A DNA stretch of 64,000 nucleotides from Closterium sp. Naga37s-1 (lineage: Eukaryota; Streptophyta; Zygnematophyceae; Desmidiales; Closteriaceae): positions 1,278,001 through 1,342,000 of the forward strand of contig CANJKZ010001112.1 in NCBI GenBank assembly GCA_947471745.1, given 5' to 3'. Each line of letters opens with the position of its first letter. Within the stretch, counting starts at the first letter, position 1. This document shows positions 51,210 to 62,356 of the stretch, piece after piece. The notes beneath the pieces were generated by a model. The model was not told where the DNA came from. It ran no database searches and was given only the letters and a program-made list of their open reading frames with translations. A program made the position numbers and the translations under genes.

Positions 51210-52208
51210 CGCAGGGCGAGACGCAGGCGCACAACGCTCAGCAAGACCTCCAGTCGGACAAGTGTAAGGAGAAGGAGCAGGCAGTGGGGAGGCTGGCTGT
51301 AACTGCGACGGCGGTTGGACAGGGAATGGACACTCAAAGGGAGGAGTAGGACCAGCAGAAGGCGGGAGACCAAGAACCTGCTGAAGGAGCGGAAGGAAGT
51401 ACGGCTCCGGCCGCGTAGCGCCTCCAGAACCAACAGAGACAGCACCAGCACCCCCAGCGTCAGCTCCAACTCCTGCAGCGCCACCAGCAGCTCCAGCAGC
51501 GCCAACTCCAGTACCTCCAGCAGCTCCAACTTCAGCAGGACCACCAGAAGCCCCAGCAGCTCCAGGAGCGCCAGCTCCAGCACCTCCAGCAGCACCAGCA
51601 CCAGCAGTACCTCCAGCAGCTCCAGCTCTGGCAGGACGTCTAGCTCCAGCAGCTCCAGCTCTTGCAACACCACCAGGCCCAGCAGCTTTATTACCTCCAG
51701 TACGAGCACCTCCGGGACCAGCGGCTCCAGCACCTCCAGCAGTACCAACACCAGCAGTACCTCCAGTAGCTCCAGCTCCAGCAGCTCCAGCTCCCCCAGT
51801 AGCTCCAGCACTAGTAGCACCGCCAGCAGGACCTCCAGCAGCTCGAGCTCCAGCAGCAGCACCTCGCTGGAGGCTTCAGCGGCGAGCAAACCACTCCCGC
51901 AGCTGCGGTGGAGAGAGAGGCTCCCGCCGAGACGAGGCACCAGCAGGAACTCCAGCAGACTCAGCACCCCCAGTCTCAGCAACCGGAGGCTCAGCACCCT
52001 CAGGCTCAACACCCCCAGGCTCCGCACCCTCTGACTCAGCACCCCTAGGCTCCGCACCCTCAGACTCAACAACCCCAGGCTCAGCACCCCCAGACTCCAC
52101 ACGCTCTGTCTCAGCACCCCCAGGCTCCATACGCTTAGGCTCAGCACACCTAGCAGTACCAGAGTCAACAGCTATCTCGACAGGCTCGACTGCGTCTACC
52201 TGAGACAC
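51210..52208 (-). pseudogene. copy c integrase-RT linker
   Basis: Minisatellite DNA of AGCTCCAGC/ACCTCCAGC units (51,420-51,860) and 15-bp CTCAGCACCCCCAGG units (51,955-52,145). The Gly/Ala/Glu/Pro frame includes PPQLREWFARR at about 51,880-51,915. The Ser/Thr-rich plus-strand ORF over it is a shadow. Confidence 0.68.
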
Positions 52209-52264
52209 ACCTGAGGTGGCAGGACCCTGAGGGGGGAGGGGGTCTACCGGAGGAGGACCTAGCG

Positions 52265-53173
52265 CTAGGAAGAGCGGCGGGGGGGGGGGAGGGGGGCAGT
52301 GCGGTAGGGGAAGAGACGGTAGTAAGGAACCGACTCGTCAAACGTGACGTCCTGCGTAGTAAAACTGCCAACCATGCGCGTCAGGGGGGAAGCCAAGGAA
52401 GACGCAAAGAACAGCACGAGAGGACAGCTTGTCCGCAGACAAATTGCGGACAGAAGTTCGAAATCCCCAGACACGGAACGCAGACGCATCGCCAACCTTC
52501 CCCGTCCACCGCAGAGCAGGTGTGGTCTTTGGCATGGAGACCCGAGGCTGGAGGTTGAGCTGATGCGCAGCGTACTGAACCGCGAACGGCCACAGAAAAT
52601 GGGGAGCAGCCACATGGATCATGGACGTACGAGCGACGTCCATGACCATGCCAATGCGGCACTCAGCAACCCCATTTTGCTGTGGAGAGGCCGGAAGCGT
52701 GAACATCTGGCGGATGCCCTCCGCACGACAGAAGGCCCTCAGAAGGTCGGAGGAAAACTCTCCACCTCTGTCGGGGTGCAGACGTAGAACAGGAAGGTCC
52801 GAGCCGAAACCCTCGCTGAGCTGGCGACGCGCTGCGCGGATCCAGTCGATCAGCACCTCAGTGACCTCACCCTTGCGGCGCAAGGGGAAAACTGTGGTGT
52901 AACGCGAGTAGCCGTCAACGACCAGCAGAAAGTAGCGCTCGTGACCCTGTCCACGGACGCGGGCTGGGCCCCACACGTCCATGTGAAGAGTCTGCAGGGG
53001 AGCCTCCGTCGGAGGGAACTCGGAGGAGTGAGGAGCGGCGCGCGGCCGCCCCTCAACGCAAGGAACGCAGGTAGGGGCAGGCCCCGGGGAAAGGGGAGGG
53101 AGAGACCGGGAAAGACCAGTGACAAGGACACGGGAGGCCATGCCTCGGAGACGAGGCAGGGAGGGGTGACCAA
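52265..53173 (-). pseudogene. copy c integrase
   Basis: Core residues: LHMDVWGPARVRGQ, FLLVVDGYSRYTTVFPLR, LRLHPDRGGEFSSDLL, SPQQNGVAECRIGMV, followed by the C-terminal ADKLSSRAVLCVFLGFPPDA. A CVPCVEG zinc half-site precedes it. Confidence 0.82.
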
Positions 53174-53366
53174 GGCGGTGGTGCTAGAGGAGAGTCTGGT
53201 GAGACAGGAGGCGACACGAGCAGGGGGCAGACTCAGGACCAGACCGGGACACTACAGCAAACACCTGACCCGACGCAGCGACCTGACCAGACTCAGCAAC
53301 CGGAGGAGACACAGTAGTCAGTGTGTACAGGCTCGACCCAGGCTGCCGGGTGAACGTGGCCAGGTG

Positions 53367-53846
53367 TCAGCCCGTCCGTGTGCACATACAGTGGGTCACC
53401 CGCTGACCTCCAGGAGTGAACCGGTCAACCCACACGTCCTGAAGGTCAGCTCCACTCACCAAGTTCGTAGAGAACGAGGGGAGGTGAAGACCCGACAGTG
53501 AGCCAGACGGGACCGCCGGACACGGCAGAACCGTAGAGGAGTGCGCAAGGACTGGACTCCCGGAGGGGTCAGCCAGGGAGACTGCAACCGGCTGACTGAG
53601 CGGCGTGAGTGTGGTGTAGTCGCGAAAGAAGGAGCGGGAAGCTCTTGAGTCAAGCGTGAAGGTGTGCAAGGTCGCAGCAAGCGCAGTACCAGGAGAGCAG
53701 ACTCATCAGCACGTGGAGCAGTAGACTCACTAGCGCCTAGAGCAGCAGCCTCACCGGCACCTGGAGCAGGAGACGCACCAGCACCTAGAGCAGCACCCTC
53801 AGCACTAGTAGGCGGTGCATACATGGCAGTGAGGATAGCATCATAG
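53367..53846 (-). pseudogene. copy c protease
   Basis: HTFTLDSRASRSFFRDYTTL at the protease position and LPCPAVPSGSLSGLHLPSF after it. Upstream Ala/Gly/Glu-rich residues include LDYDAILTAMYAPPTSAEGA. Confidence 0.78.
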
Positions 53847-54350
53847 TCAAGAGCAAAGATATCGACCCTCTGCCTAAGCAGCTCCAGCCAGGAGGGGAGC
53901 TCAGCGCCGTCGCAAAACTCTGTACGCCAGGCGTCGCTCAGACAGGAGAAGCAGCGGGGCTCTGTGTGACCAACCGTCCCGCATGGCTGACCAGCCCGAG
54001 CACCTGTGCGAATGACGTACAGGCAGCGAGCAGTACTCCGTGACCCTCTACTCTGAGTGTACCACTCATGAAGCTGCTGGGGCGAAAGGATCTCGCGCGG
54101 ACGCCGCTGCAGCTGCACCTGGCCACTACAAGAAGCTCCCGAACGACCTGCTCCAGGGCGACTCCCACCACGGCCACCCCTACAACCCCAACTAGCGTGC
54201 GACTCACAAAGCTGCTGGGGCGTGAGGGACTTACGCGGACGTCGCTGGAGCTGCATCTGGCCACCGCCAGTAGCAGCAGGAGTGGCACTGCAGCAGTAGT
54301 AGCAGTGACAGCTGGAACAGCAGTAGCAGCAAGGCACAGCAGCGCGGCTC
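53847..54350 (-). pseudogene. copy c gag C-terminal region
   Basis: Two tandem motif copies (LTPQQLCESHASWG; LSPQQLHEWYTQSRG), each after a QLQRRPR stretch, then the Cys/His module CLYVIRTGARAGQPC with H and C following, and FCDGAELPSWLELLRQ. Confidence 0.68.
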
Positions 54351-55330
54351 AATAGGGCAGGGCGGCGCGGCTTGGCCGAGCGGCGCGGCTCGGCTGGGCG
54401 GCGCGGCTCGGTTGGCAGGCAGGCGCGGCACGCCCGGCAGCACGCTAATAAGGCAGGCGCGCGGGCAGTGCGAGTAGGGCAGGTGCTCACCAGAGGCGGG
54501 TAGGGCAGATGCCACCGGCGGCGGTGGGCAGGCGCTCAACGGGCACAAGTAGGGCAGGTCCGGCGCTCGACGGGTGGCTGCAGGCGCTCGACGGGCGGCT
54601 GCAGTGGGGCCGCGACGGCGGCTGCCAATGGGCAGGGCCGCGACGGCGGCAACGGCGGGGCAGGGCCGCGACAGCGGCTACGACGAGGCCGCGACGGTGG
54701 CTGCAGACGCGAAGGCGGCAGGGCAGGGCAGGGGCGGCCGCCCCAAGGGCGGGCGCGGGGTGGGGCAGGGCACGCGAGGGCCGCAGATGAGGCAGGGCGC
54801 GGTGGCCAGGGGGGGGGGGGGGGGGAGACGACGCGACGAGCAGGGACCGCGCCCAGGGGGCGCCGCGACGAGCAGGGGCGACGCCGCGCGGGTCCAGCAG
54901 GGGCGTCGCGACGAGCAGGGGCGACGCCCCGGTCCCGCAGGGGCGGCGCCAAGCAGGTCCCGCAGGGGTGTCGAGACGAGCAGGGGCGACGCCCGGGTCC
55001 CGCAGGGGCGTCGCGACGAGCAGGAGCGGCGCCGCGCGGGTCCCGCAGGGGCGTCGCGACGAGCATGGGCGACGCCCGGGTCCAGGGGCGGCGTCGCGGG
55101 GTCCAGGGGCAGCGCCGCGGGGTCCAGGGGCGGTTTCGCGGGTGCAGGGCAGGCCCGCGCATGGCCTGCAGGGCAGGGCGACGGGTAGGGCAGGCGCTCG
55201 AGGGCGCGGGTAGGGCAGGCGCACGAGGGCGCAGGCAGGGCAGGCGCTCGAGGGCGCGGGTAGGCAGGCGCAAGGCGCATGACGGGGCAGGCAGACACGG
55301 CAGTGTGCTTCGGGCTGGGCAGAAAAAAAG
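54351..55330 (-). repeat. copy c leader array
   Basis: GC-rich units: GGGCGGCGCGGCTCGG first, then a better-kept block at 54,880-55,135 of the type GTCGCGACGAGCAGGGGCGA with CCGGGTCC, then AGGGCAGGCGCTCGAGGGCG. A G run is at about 54,810. Confidence 0.78.
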
Positions 55331-55382
55331 AGTTCGTGGGCCCTAAAAAAACGTTCCCACTAGGGAACCTGCTTTGATACCA

Positions 55383-55503
55383 TGTTGAAAGTTAGAACAA
55401 GGAATGACTATAATGAGAACAGTACAAGGTTTGTATAGGCAAAACCTAACAGGCTGTACCCCATAAGGAGTGCCCCACTACAGCCTAGAGCATAGTTCTG
55501 ACA
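55383..55503 (-). repeat. copy c 5' LTR
   Basis: 121 bp; GGAGG follows at 55,504-55,508. Confidence 0.87.
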
Positions 55504-55731
55504 GGAGGTCCTTACAAACTTCCGGTTTTGATACATTGTTGAGATAGGAGGCTAAATGAAGCCTAGGGTTTAGGCTTACGAAGGTAGCGAGACAAAAGTG
55601 TAAGCCAAGAGGGGTTCACTAAGAGAAGAGTTACAAGATATAGCAAGCCAAAGGGTGCACCATCAAACAGGACAGCAATATAATTACACCACAACTAGAA
55701 CTAAATGCAGATATACAGAACTATTCTGACA

Positions 55732-57198
55732 TTCCAGTTTGTAAGTTGTTAAACTCTGGGCCAGAATGCTTGTGCGTGTCCTCCAGTTGAGTCTTCTCCC
55801 CTGTTTGCTGTCGAGTTTATCTCTTCTCCTTCTTCGACTGTTTGTGGTCTGGTGTATGCAAGGTTCGTGGTTGAAGCTATGGGTACCGAATGAGCTTGGA
55901 AGGTTCCATTAGGGCCTGGTCGCTGGTGGTTCGTCTCCTCCGGGTGGCTCCAAGTCGGTGGTGACGGATGCCCAAGGGGATCAAGAACGATGATGCGATC
56001 TTTGTCGCCGGTGTTTCCAGGTGAGTCGAAGTTGAGCACGAACACCCCGTTTTCGCTCTTCACTTTGCCGATTAGGGTCCCGTTGTAGATAAAGTGGTTT
56101 TTTTTTTTCGAGTATGTGCAATTCGACGCCACATTTCATCAACTGATTGACTGAGAAGAGTTTAAACTGAAGCTCCGGTACGACAAGCACGTAACTGGAT
56201 CTGCCCACGGCTTTTCGCCCAAATCGACTGGTTGTTGGCGACGGTGATTTCCACCTCATTGAAGAGCTCCTCGTTGTTGAGGATATTTTTTTTGGACGAC
56301 ACCATGTGCTGGCCACATAAACTGTCCAGGTACCATGTGTTGACGTCTTTCTTTGCCTTGGCGATATTGGCGAGTTCAGGAGTTGAGTGGTGTTCCATGT
56401 CGTGATCGTCTTTGTAACTCTATCCCTCGTCTTTTAGTGCGATGCGTGCAGGTGGCGATTCTTGGATCCACTGTGGAGCTTCCCAGTCGTACTGGATGCG
56501 GCCGACTGTGAGCTCGTCGTAGGTGGGGTCGTTCTCCTCTTCCTCCTCGACTGAACCTTCGAGTCTCTCCTGAGGTGGATCTTGCCACATGTCTTCCCAT
56601 GACCGAAAGAAACGGTAGTGGCAGTTGGGTCGAGGAGGTCCGTGACGCACCATGCATGCATGTTAACACTTTGTTCTTCCCTTTGTGCGCGTCGGGGCTT
56701 GAGACGTGCTGGTGACAGCGGGCGGGGAAACAGTCTGGTTGCGTGTTGGTGGTCCGGTTGTTTGCTGGTAGGGCGCTCCTCCCTGTTGCCTTTGTCTGTA
56801 GTTGTCGTTGTTGTTACCGTTCAGCTTCTATCACTCTTTGATGGTAAGTCATGTCTTCTTGCAGAATTTGCGGAAAAGTCTCTTTTTGTCTGGGTGGTCC
56901 TTCCGCGCTTGTAAAAAACGCTATCTTCTCCTTCTTGTTGGCTCTCTCGTTGTACAAATCGATTTCCTGAGGTGGAGATGCAGTGTTACTCGCGTTAGCA
57001 TCATTAAAATAAAACCTCAACCCAGAACAACCACCCGAGTATCGATACACTATCATTGGACAAGTAAAATGGGGGTGGGTTTATTAGCCTCGGATTTAAT
57101 AATGGCCACTACGGTTGTTGTAACTGTCGCATTTGTATGCCCCACATCGTGTGCATCAATGTCTCGTTGTATGTCGCTTACTGTTTCACCTACGACTT
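55732..57198 (-). pseudogene. family-1-like copia gag and protease fragment
   Basis: Minus-strand pieces: KTFPQILQEDMTYHQRVIEA (gag), EEEEENDPTYDELTVGRIQY, then the protease region VNTWYLDSLCGQHMVSS with VPELQFKLFSVNQLMKCGVE and FIYNGTLIGKVKSENGVFVL. It resembles copia-1 in having DS-x-CG at the protease site. 57,000-57,198 is degraded. Broken, several breaks. Confidence 0.65.
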
Positions 57199-57608
57199 TG
57201 TTACAATCCCAAGTGGGACTTAGGGAAGGATCGCTCAGGGTTGATCGCATGGTAGTGTTGCATCGGAAGTGTTGAGCCCCAAATCAGAGTGAATGTATAT
57301 GACTGAGATTGATAATAGCATCCATACATCGAGACTATATAGGATATACAAAGGGATGCGAAACGACCTAGACTAGCCATGCACTCTAAGGGGTACATTC
57401 CCTTATTGCAGCGAATTCAAACCGTGCGGCGCGGGAACTCGTTTCAAACCTATTCCCACTCTTTTCATTTCAAACGTTTCTGCCTGCATCAGCCTTGATC
57501 AGGCGTCGCTTCGACTCTTCTGACTCCTCGACTTCGTACTCGGTAGAGTTGGCTCCTGAAATAAACAGCATACAGGAATGCCTTCTCATTAAACTTAATA
57601 TCGTAACA
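57199..57608 (-). repeat. family-1-like copia LTR
   Basis: 410 bp bounded TGTTACAATC...ATCGTAACA. It shares blocks with the copia-1 LTR (CACTCTAAGGGGTACATTCC, GAATGTATATG). The purine-tract complement CTCCCCTTCG follows at 57,609, so it is the 3' LTR of the piece to its right. Confidence 0.75.
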
Positions 57609-58955
57609 CTCCCCTTCGTTCCTGGGTGCGAAGGGGGCTGACTCGCTTGACTACTCCGGTGAGGTCGGAGCAGTGTTTCTACTGCTGACGTGGCAGTCGC
57701 TTGGTGAGGAAATCGGGTTCCATCTCGGTGGTGGGACGGTACGTGAGGTCAACTTTCCCCTGGTCAATTCGTCCTTGACGAAAAAGTACCGAAGTGCGAT
57801 GTGCTTCGTGCGGTTCACGAACCCTGGCTTGTTCGCATTGTTGATGGCGCTCTGGTTGTCGCAGTGAAGGCGAAAGGTGGGCGAAGTTGGAATTTTCGCT
57901 TCCTGCAACAGTTCCTGCAGGTACACGCCTTCACGAACCGCTGCTGTCGCGGCGATGTATTCTGCTTCCGCCGATGACAGGGCAACCAGCTCCTGCTTCT
58001 GCGAGATCCAGGAGATTGGTCCAGTTGGCTCCAGGCGAAAACGAAGCCGGTTCGAGACCGTCCATTCGCAGGATCAGCGGCATGATATGTGTCCACGTAG
58101 CCGTTGAGGTCGAAGGAGGTTGTCGTCAGCGTGGAGTAGGAGAGCCCGATGTCATGTGTGGGGATGAAATACTGCAGGGCGCGCTCCAGGTCTAGCTGGT
58201 TCTCAGCGACTGGCTTGCGAGAATACGGTGCCAATTGGCTGGCGATGTACGAAACGTCGGGTCGGCATGTAACAGAGGCGGACAGCAGGCAACCTAGTTG
58301 CAGCTGGTACAGCTGAAGTCCTGCGGGCGACAGAGGTTTGTTGTCCGGTTTGTAGTTGGCGCTGGGGTTGCGGTAGGGAGTTGAGAGTGGTGCGGGTGAA
58401 ATTTTGAAGCGTTCCCCCAGCTGCTCAGCGTATTTGGAAGTTGATAGGTGAATTGCTTCTCGCGCATAGGAGATGTTCAGCCCCAGGAACGGCTTGACGT
58501 TGTGATTGATGGTGATGTCAACGTGCTACGCAAGAGTCTCCTCGAACTGATGAAGGAGTTTGTTGCAGGTACCCGTGAACAACAGGTCGTCGACATAAAC
58601 TGTCAGGATAATGTAGTCGCCGTTGAAGTGGAGGCGATACATTCCTGGGTCGTGCGGCAGTTGCCTGAAGCCGATCTCGAGGAGGATTTTGTGCAGATGC
58701 TGCTGCCAGAGGCGAGGCGCCTGCTTTATCACGTAGAGGGATTTCTTCAGCTGACAGGCCCTGGGGTCTCCTTCCCCATAGGTGTGTGGCTGCTCCACGA
58801 AGATGGTTGCATCTACCAACGCGTATAAAAACGCGTTCTTTACGTCGATCTGCCGCGGTGGTAGATGCTTAGCAGCACCAATGGCGAGTAGGATTCTGAC
58901 GGAGGTGTCACGGCTGACGGGAGCAAAGGTTTGATCGAAATCAGTCCCGAATGTT
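57609..58955 (-). pseudogene. family-1-like copia RT and RNase H fragment
   Basis: RT: VDATIFVEQPHTYGEGDPRA, KKSLYVIKQAPRLWQQHL and the catalytic LTVYVDDLLFTGT. RNase H: NGYVDTYHAADPANGRSRTG, LHCDNQSAINNANKPGFVNR and TKHIALRYFFVKDEL. It runs up to a sharp junction with a plus-strand fragment near 58,955. Broken. Confidence 0.78.
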
Positions 58956-58956
58956 A

Positions 58957-60589
58957 GGAGAGAGCATAGGAGGAGCCACAGGAGCAGCAGCGGGGGCAGG
59001 TGCCGCAGCAGCAGTCGCCAGATGAGGCGGGGCAGCAGCGACTGAGAGACCTGCCGGACTCAGCACCTGCACGCTTTGTTCGTGGTCCCCTACAGTCCCC
59101 TCCTGTTCCCCCTGTCGAGTCCCTTTCCTCTTCCTAGTGGACTCGTCGTTCTCCCCTGCCTCGTGCTGCGTCCCCAGAGCCTCGTCGGTCCCGTTACCGT
59201 GCCGAAGAGCCGTTTCACCTTGTTCTTTGCTCTCGTGTTCCACCTCCCGGCCTTCCACAGCCTCATGTGTCATCCCTCACTGTGTTTCATGGCCCGTTTT
59301 CCAACTACCTCCGTGCATGTCCTCTTGTCGTTTCCCGTGTTCTGTCCGTGTTGGTCACTCAACCGAATGCTCCTCCAATGTCTGTCTCAGCCCTTGTCAC
59401 TGCTGTCAGTTCCTTGCCTCTTCCCACCGCCTTGACTACGCCGCTCACCTGGTGAGTGGCACTGCTCGTTCTTCGTCCTCTTAGGGTGCTCCTGTCTTTC
59501 CCTTAAAGGTCCTAGAAGACAGGAAGTTCGAGCTTGGTCTACTGGCGGCTGCTGTTCCCCATCTCTGCGCCATGCTGCTTGCCTTTGAGGGGGATCTAGA
59601 CGCCCTTGACATCCCGACTCCTCGCACTCACGCCGAGGTGGTCTTGGGACCCCCGGCTTCGTACTGGATTGCAGCAGAGGAGGCAGAGATGGCATCTTAT
59701 AGGTCCACAGGCACCTACGTCGACGTCGTCCCACCACATGGGACGAACGTCGTCAGTGGCATGTGGCTCTACAAGGTGAAGTGGCCGCCTCGATCACCAC
59801 CAGTGTTCAAGGCACGCTATGTGGGGAGGGGCTTCAGTCAGCACGAGAAAATAGACTTCTTCTAGACCTTCGCTCCCACCCCAAAGATGACCACTCTCCG
59901 GGTGTTGCTAAACATCGCAGCTCAGCGCGACTAAGTGTTACACTACTTGGACATCTCCACAGCGTTCCTTTAGGAAAGCCTCCACAAGCAGATCTGCGTC
60001 ATCCGCCTGGCTTCACTGTCTCTTTCTCTCCTGGGACTCAGTCGCAGCGTTGTCAATCGGTCTACTGCTTGCGCCAGGCTCCCCGTGAGTGGCACGACAC
60101 ACTTCACACCACTCTTGCAGCGCTTGACTTCTTTCCGTCGTCTACGGACCCGTCAATCTTCGTCCGTCGCGAATCGACGCTGTTCTTTGTTCTAGTTTAC
60201 GTCGACGACCTGGTGTTGGCCACTTCCGAATAGTTGGGAAGGCGAAGCACATCCAACTTTATTACTTCCTTCTGCGAGAGTTGCAGCAGCTTGGCTAGGC
60301 ACTCGTGCGGCGTGTGGTCTCTGAGGCCAACATTGTATATATCTTCACCAATGCATTGCCCCTTTATGACCACCAGCGTTTTCGCACACAGCTCGGCCTT
60401 GTGTCGACACGCCCTCACTTGCTTGCATAGAGATGCTTTGTCTTTATCAAACTATAATTCATACAGTTGGTTGGTTTAGTCGGTGCTACACTGAGTCATG
60501 CTGTATAAGGTATAACCCCTTTGGGGTTTCCTGTATGCTCTTTTGTACTGCTTCTTTCTTCTTCAATTCATTCATTTACCTTGTTGATA
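58957..60589 (+). mobile_element. plus-strand copia family-2 fragment with 3' LTR
   Basis: Pre-RT segment (TVSRVLSVLVTQ; ALVTAVSSLPLPTALT), RT (SYRSTGTYVDVVPPHGTNVV, MWLYKVKWPP, LVYVDDLVLATSE), short RNase H pieces and an LTR at 60,445-60,589. Old and broken, many breaks. Confidence 0.72.
60445..60589 (+). repeat. 3' LTR of the plus-strand fragment
   Basis: 145 bp with inverted ends TATCAA/TTGATA. It resembles the 62,211-62,356 LTR (146 bp) in the opposite orientation. Confidence 0.6.
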
Positions 60590-62356
60590 CGCCGAGTATA
60601 GGAGATTGGTGGTACAATGCGCGACAACAGGCCCCACTGTGGGGTCAGCCAAGGCGAGAGTGACTGGAGTGAGCAGCGATGTACGGTCGGTGCAGTTGCA
60701 GAATAAACAACTGGACGCTTCAAAGTCGAGGGTGAACGAAAGAGGCGCAGTCATTGAGGTCGGACCCGTGCCAGCGATAAGGGCAGGCACTAGGCTAGCG
60801 GTAGCTGCATCTCCCACACAAGTCCCTCAGAAGCACCTAGGCTAGAATCTACACAGGCACCACGCTTAGTAACACACGGCCTTACACTAGCAACCTGCAA
60901 ATGTCCTAAGCTAGGTGTACACAAGTCACCATATCCAACAGTACTAGAGTTATTAGGATACGTGACAGAATAAACAGAAGTTGGCGACATAGAACAAACG
61001 TTGTAACCATAGCGAGACAGAGTAGGCCAGTGCAGGAGAGTTGCGTTAGGTCCACAATGCTCACGGTAGAGTTCGTCGAGGCGACGATAGCAGCGGAACG
61101 CTGAGTGGTCAAGACGCCACCAGGTTGTGCCAGCACCAAGGCCAATCAGGATCCCGTACTCTTGTGGATCGACGTTGCAACTATCGCGGATATTCCCCGA
61201 GTTGGCTAGACCACTGCTGGGGCCGACGCTCCTCAAATCGTCAGGTCCCTACTCCCGGGAGTGCTGCAGCTGCTGCAGCTGGCCCTGCTGCTGCAAAACT
61301 CTAGTTGACGCCATGGCTGTGGTGGGGAGTGGTATGGTGCAGTGGGGAGCGGTCTAGTGTGGTGGGGAGCAAGCTTGTGCGGTGGGGAGCAGTCGGGCAC
61401 AACAAAGCGACGGCATGGGCGGCTGCTGTTGGCGCTGACTGCTACTGCAGGCACAAGCTGTTGTTGCTGGCGCTAGCTGCTGCTGACGCTAGCTTCTCTT
61501 GCTGGCGTCGTGATGCTGTTGCTCGCGTTGGTGTGGGGCAGTGTGCTGCAGGAGTTGCATATCGTGCTGGCGTGTGGCGCGTGCTGCTGTTAGCGACGGC
61601 ACGAGCGATTGCAGTAGCGCGCGGGTATGCGCTAAGGCGAGGGACGGGCGACGAGCGCGACGGGCAGATGCGTGACGAATTACAGTTACGGGCGCGGCCG
61701 CTAAGGCTACGCGCGACGGGCGCTAGGGTTACGGGCGACACGGGACGGGTGACGCGCTACCTAGGTCGCGACGAGAGCCCCCGCAGGGGGGCGCACTGCG
61801 GAACGATCGAAAGGCCCATGGAGGGCCCCACGACAAGACGATTAAAACGGCCAGCAGGAGGGGCGCACTACGGGACGTACGAAGTGTCCATGGGGGAGCG
61901 AACTACGGGATAAACGAAGGGCCGCGAGGGGCCGTGCTACGGGATGAATGACGGGCTGCGAGAGGTACGGGACGAACGAAGGGGCCGCTGGGGGAGGGGG
62001 GGGGGGGTAACGTGCAACATGACAAACGACAGGCCCTCGAGGGCCTTGCGAAGGCACGAACAGGGGGGCGTCACGGGTGCGTACGAAAGAACGGGGCGCG
62101 TGGGGCTACGGGCCGCGTCGATGCGTCGGGCTACGAGGCGCTTCCGAGCTACGAGCGACGGGCGGGGTGCGAGGAGGTGGGCCCATAGGAACGAAACTAG
62201 CTCGATACCATGTCAAGATAGGACGGTGGAATGAATGACTAAGCAAGCAGTACAAGGAAACATATAGCAAACCCTAAAGGGGGTTGTACCCTTTACATCA
62301 TAACGCATTGTAACACCTAGATTAAACTAACAAACTATAACAATGATAATTTGATA
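60590..62356 (-). mobile_element. copia family-2 fragment F with 5' LTR
   Basis: Protease-like residues (SFTLDFEASSCLFCN) near 60,710, a gag C-terminal piece (HSAFRCYRRLDELYREHCG) near 61,060, a leader array at 61,600-62,190 (ACGGGCGAC-type, then AGGGGCGCACTACGGGA-type units), the primer site (minus TGGTATCGAGCT, 62,199-62,210) and a 5' LTR at 62,211-62,356. Broken. Confidence 0.65.
62211..62356 (-). repeat. fragment F 5' LTR
   Basis: TGTCAAGATAGG...AATTTGATA with the family block GGGTTGTACCC in the middle. Confidence 0.65.

Larger units (their letters stand above)
48822..55503 (-). mobile_element. copia family-2 copy c, inserted in element D
   Basis: 122/121-bp LTRs about 95% alike, target duplication GGAGG (48,817-48,821 and 55,504-55,508), polypurine tract at 48,944 on and primer site minus TGGTATCAAAGC. 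Parts in copia order: leader array, gag part, protease, integrase, linker, RT, RNase H. Broken, several breaks. Confidence 0.9.
47177..55731 (-). mobile_element. element D: older short-LTR element split by copy c
   Basis: Left LTR about 47,177-47,423 and right LTR 55,537-55,731 share TAGGCTTA, CCAAGAGG and GGTGCACCA blocks and end in TGACA. Primer-like TGTATCAAAACC (minus) lies inside the right LTR and CGGCCCCATA inside the left LTR. The interior (47,424-48,821 and 55,504-55,536) has no recognisable enzyme, so it may be a non-autonomous relative of family 2. Strongly diverged ends; no target duplication found. Confidence 0.55.

Noticed and set aside
51315-52034. Plus-strand Ser/Thr-rich ORF resembling a mucin
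   Set aside because: It is the antisense reading of the copy c linker minisatellite.
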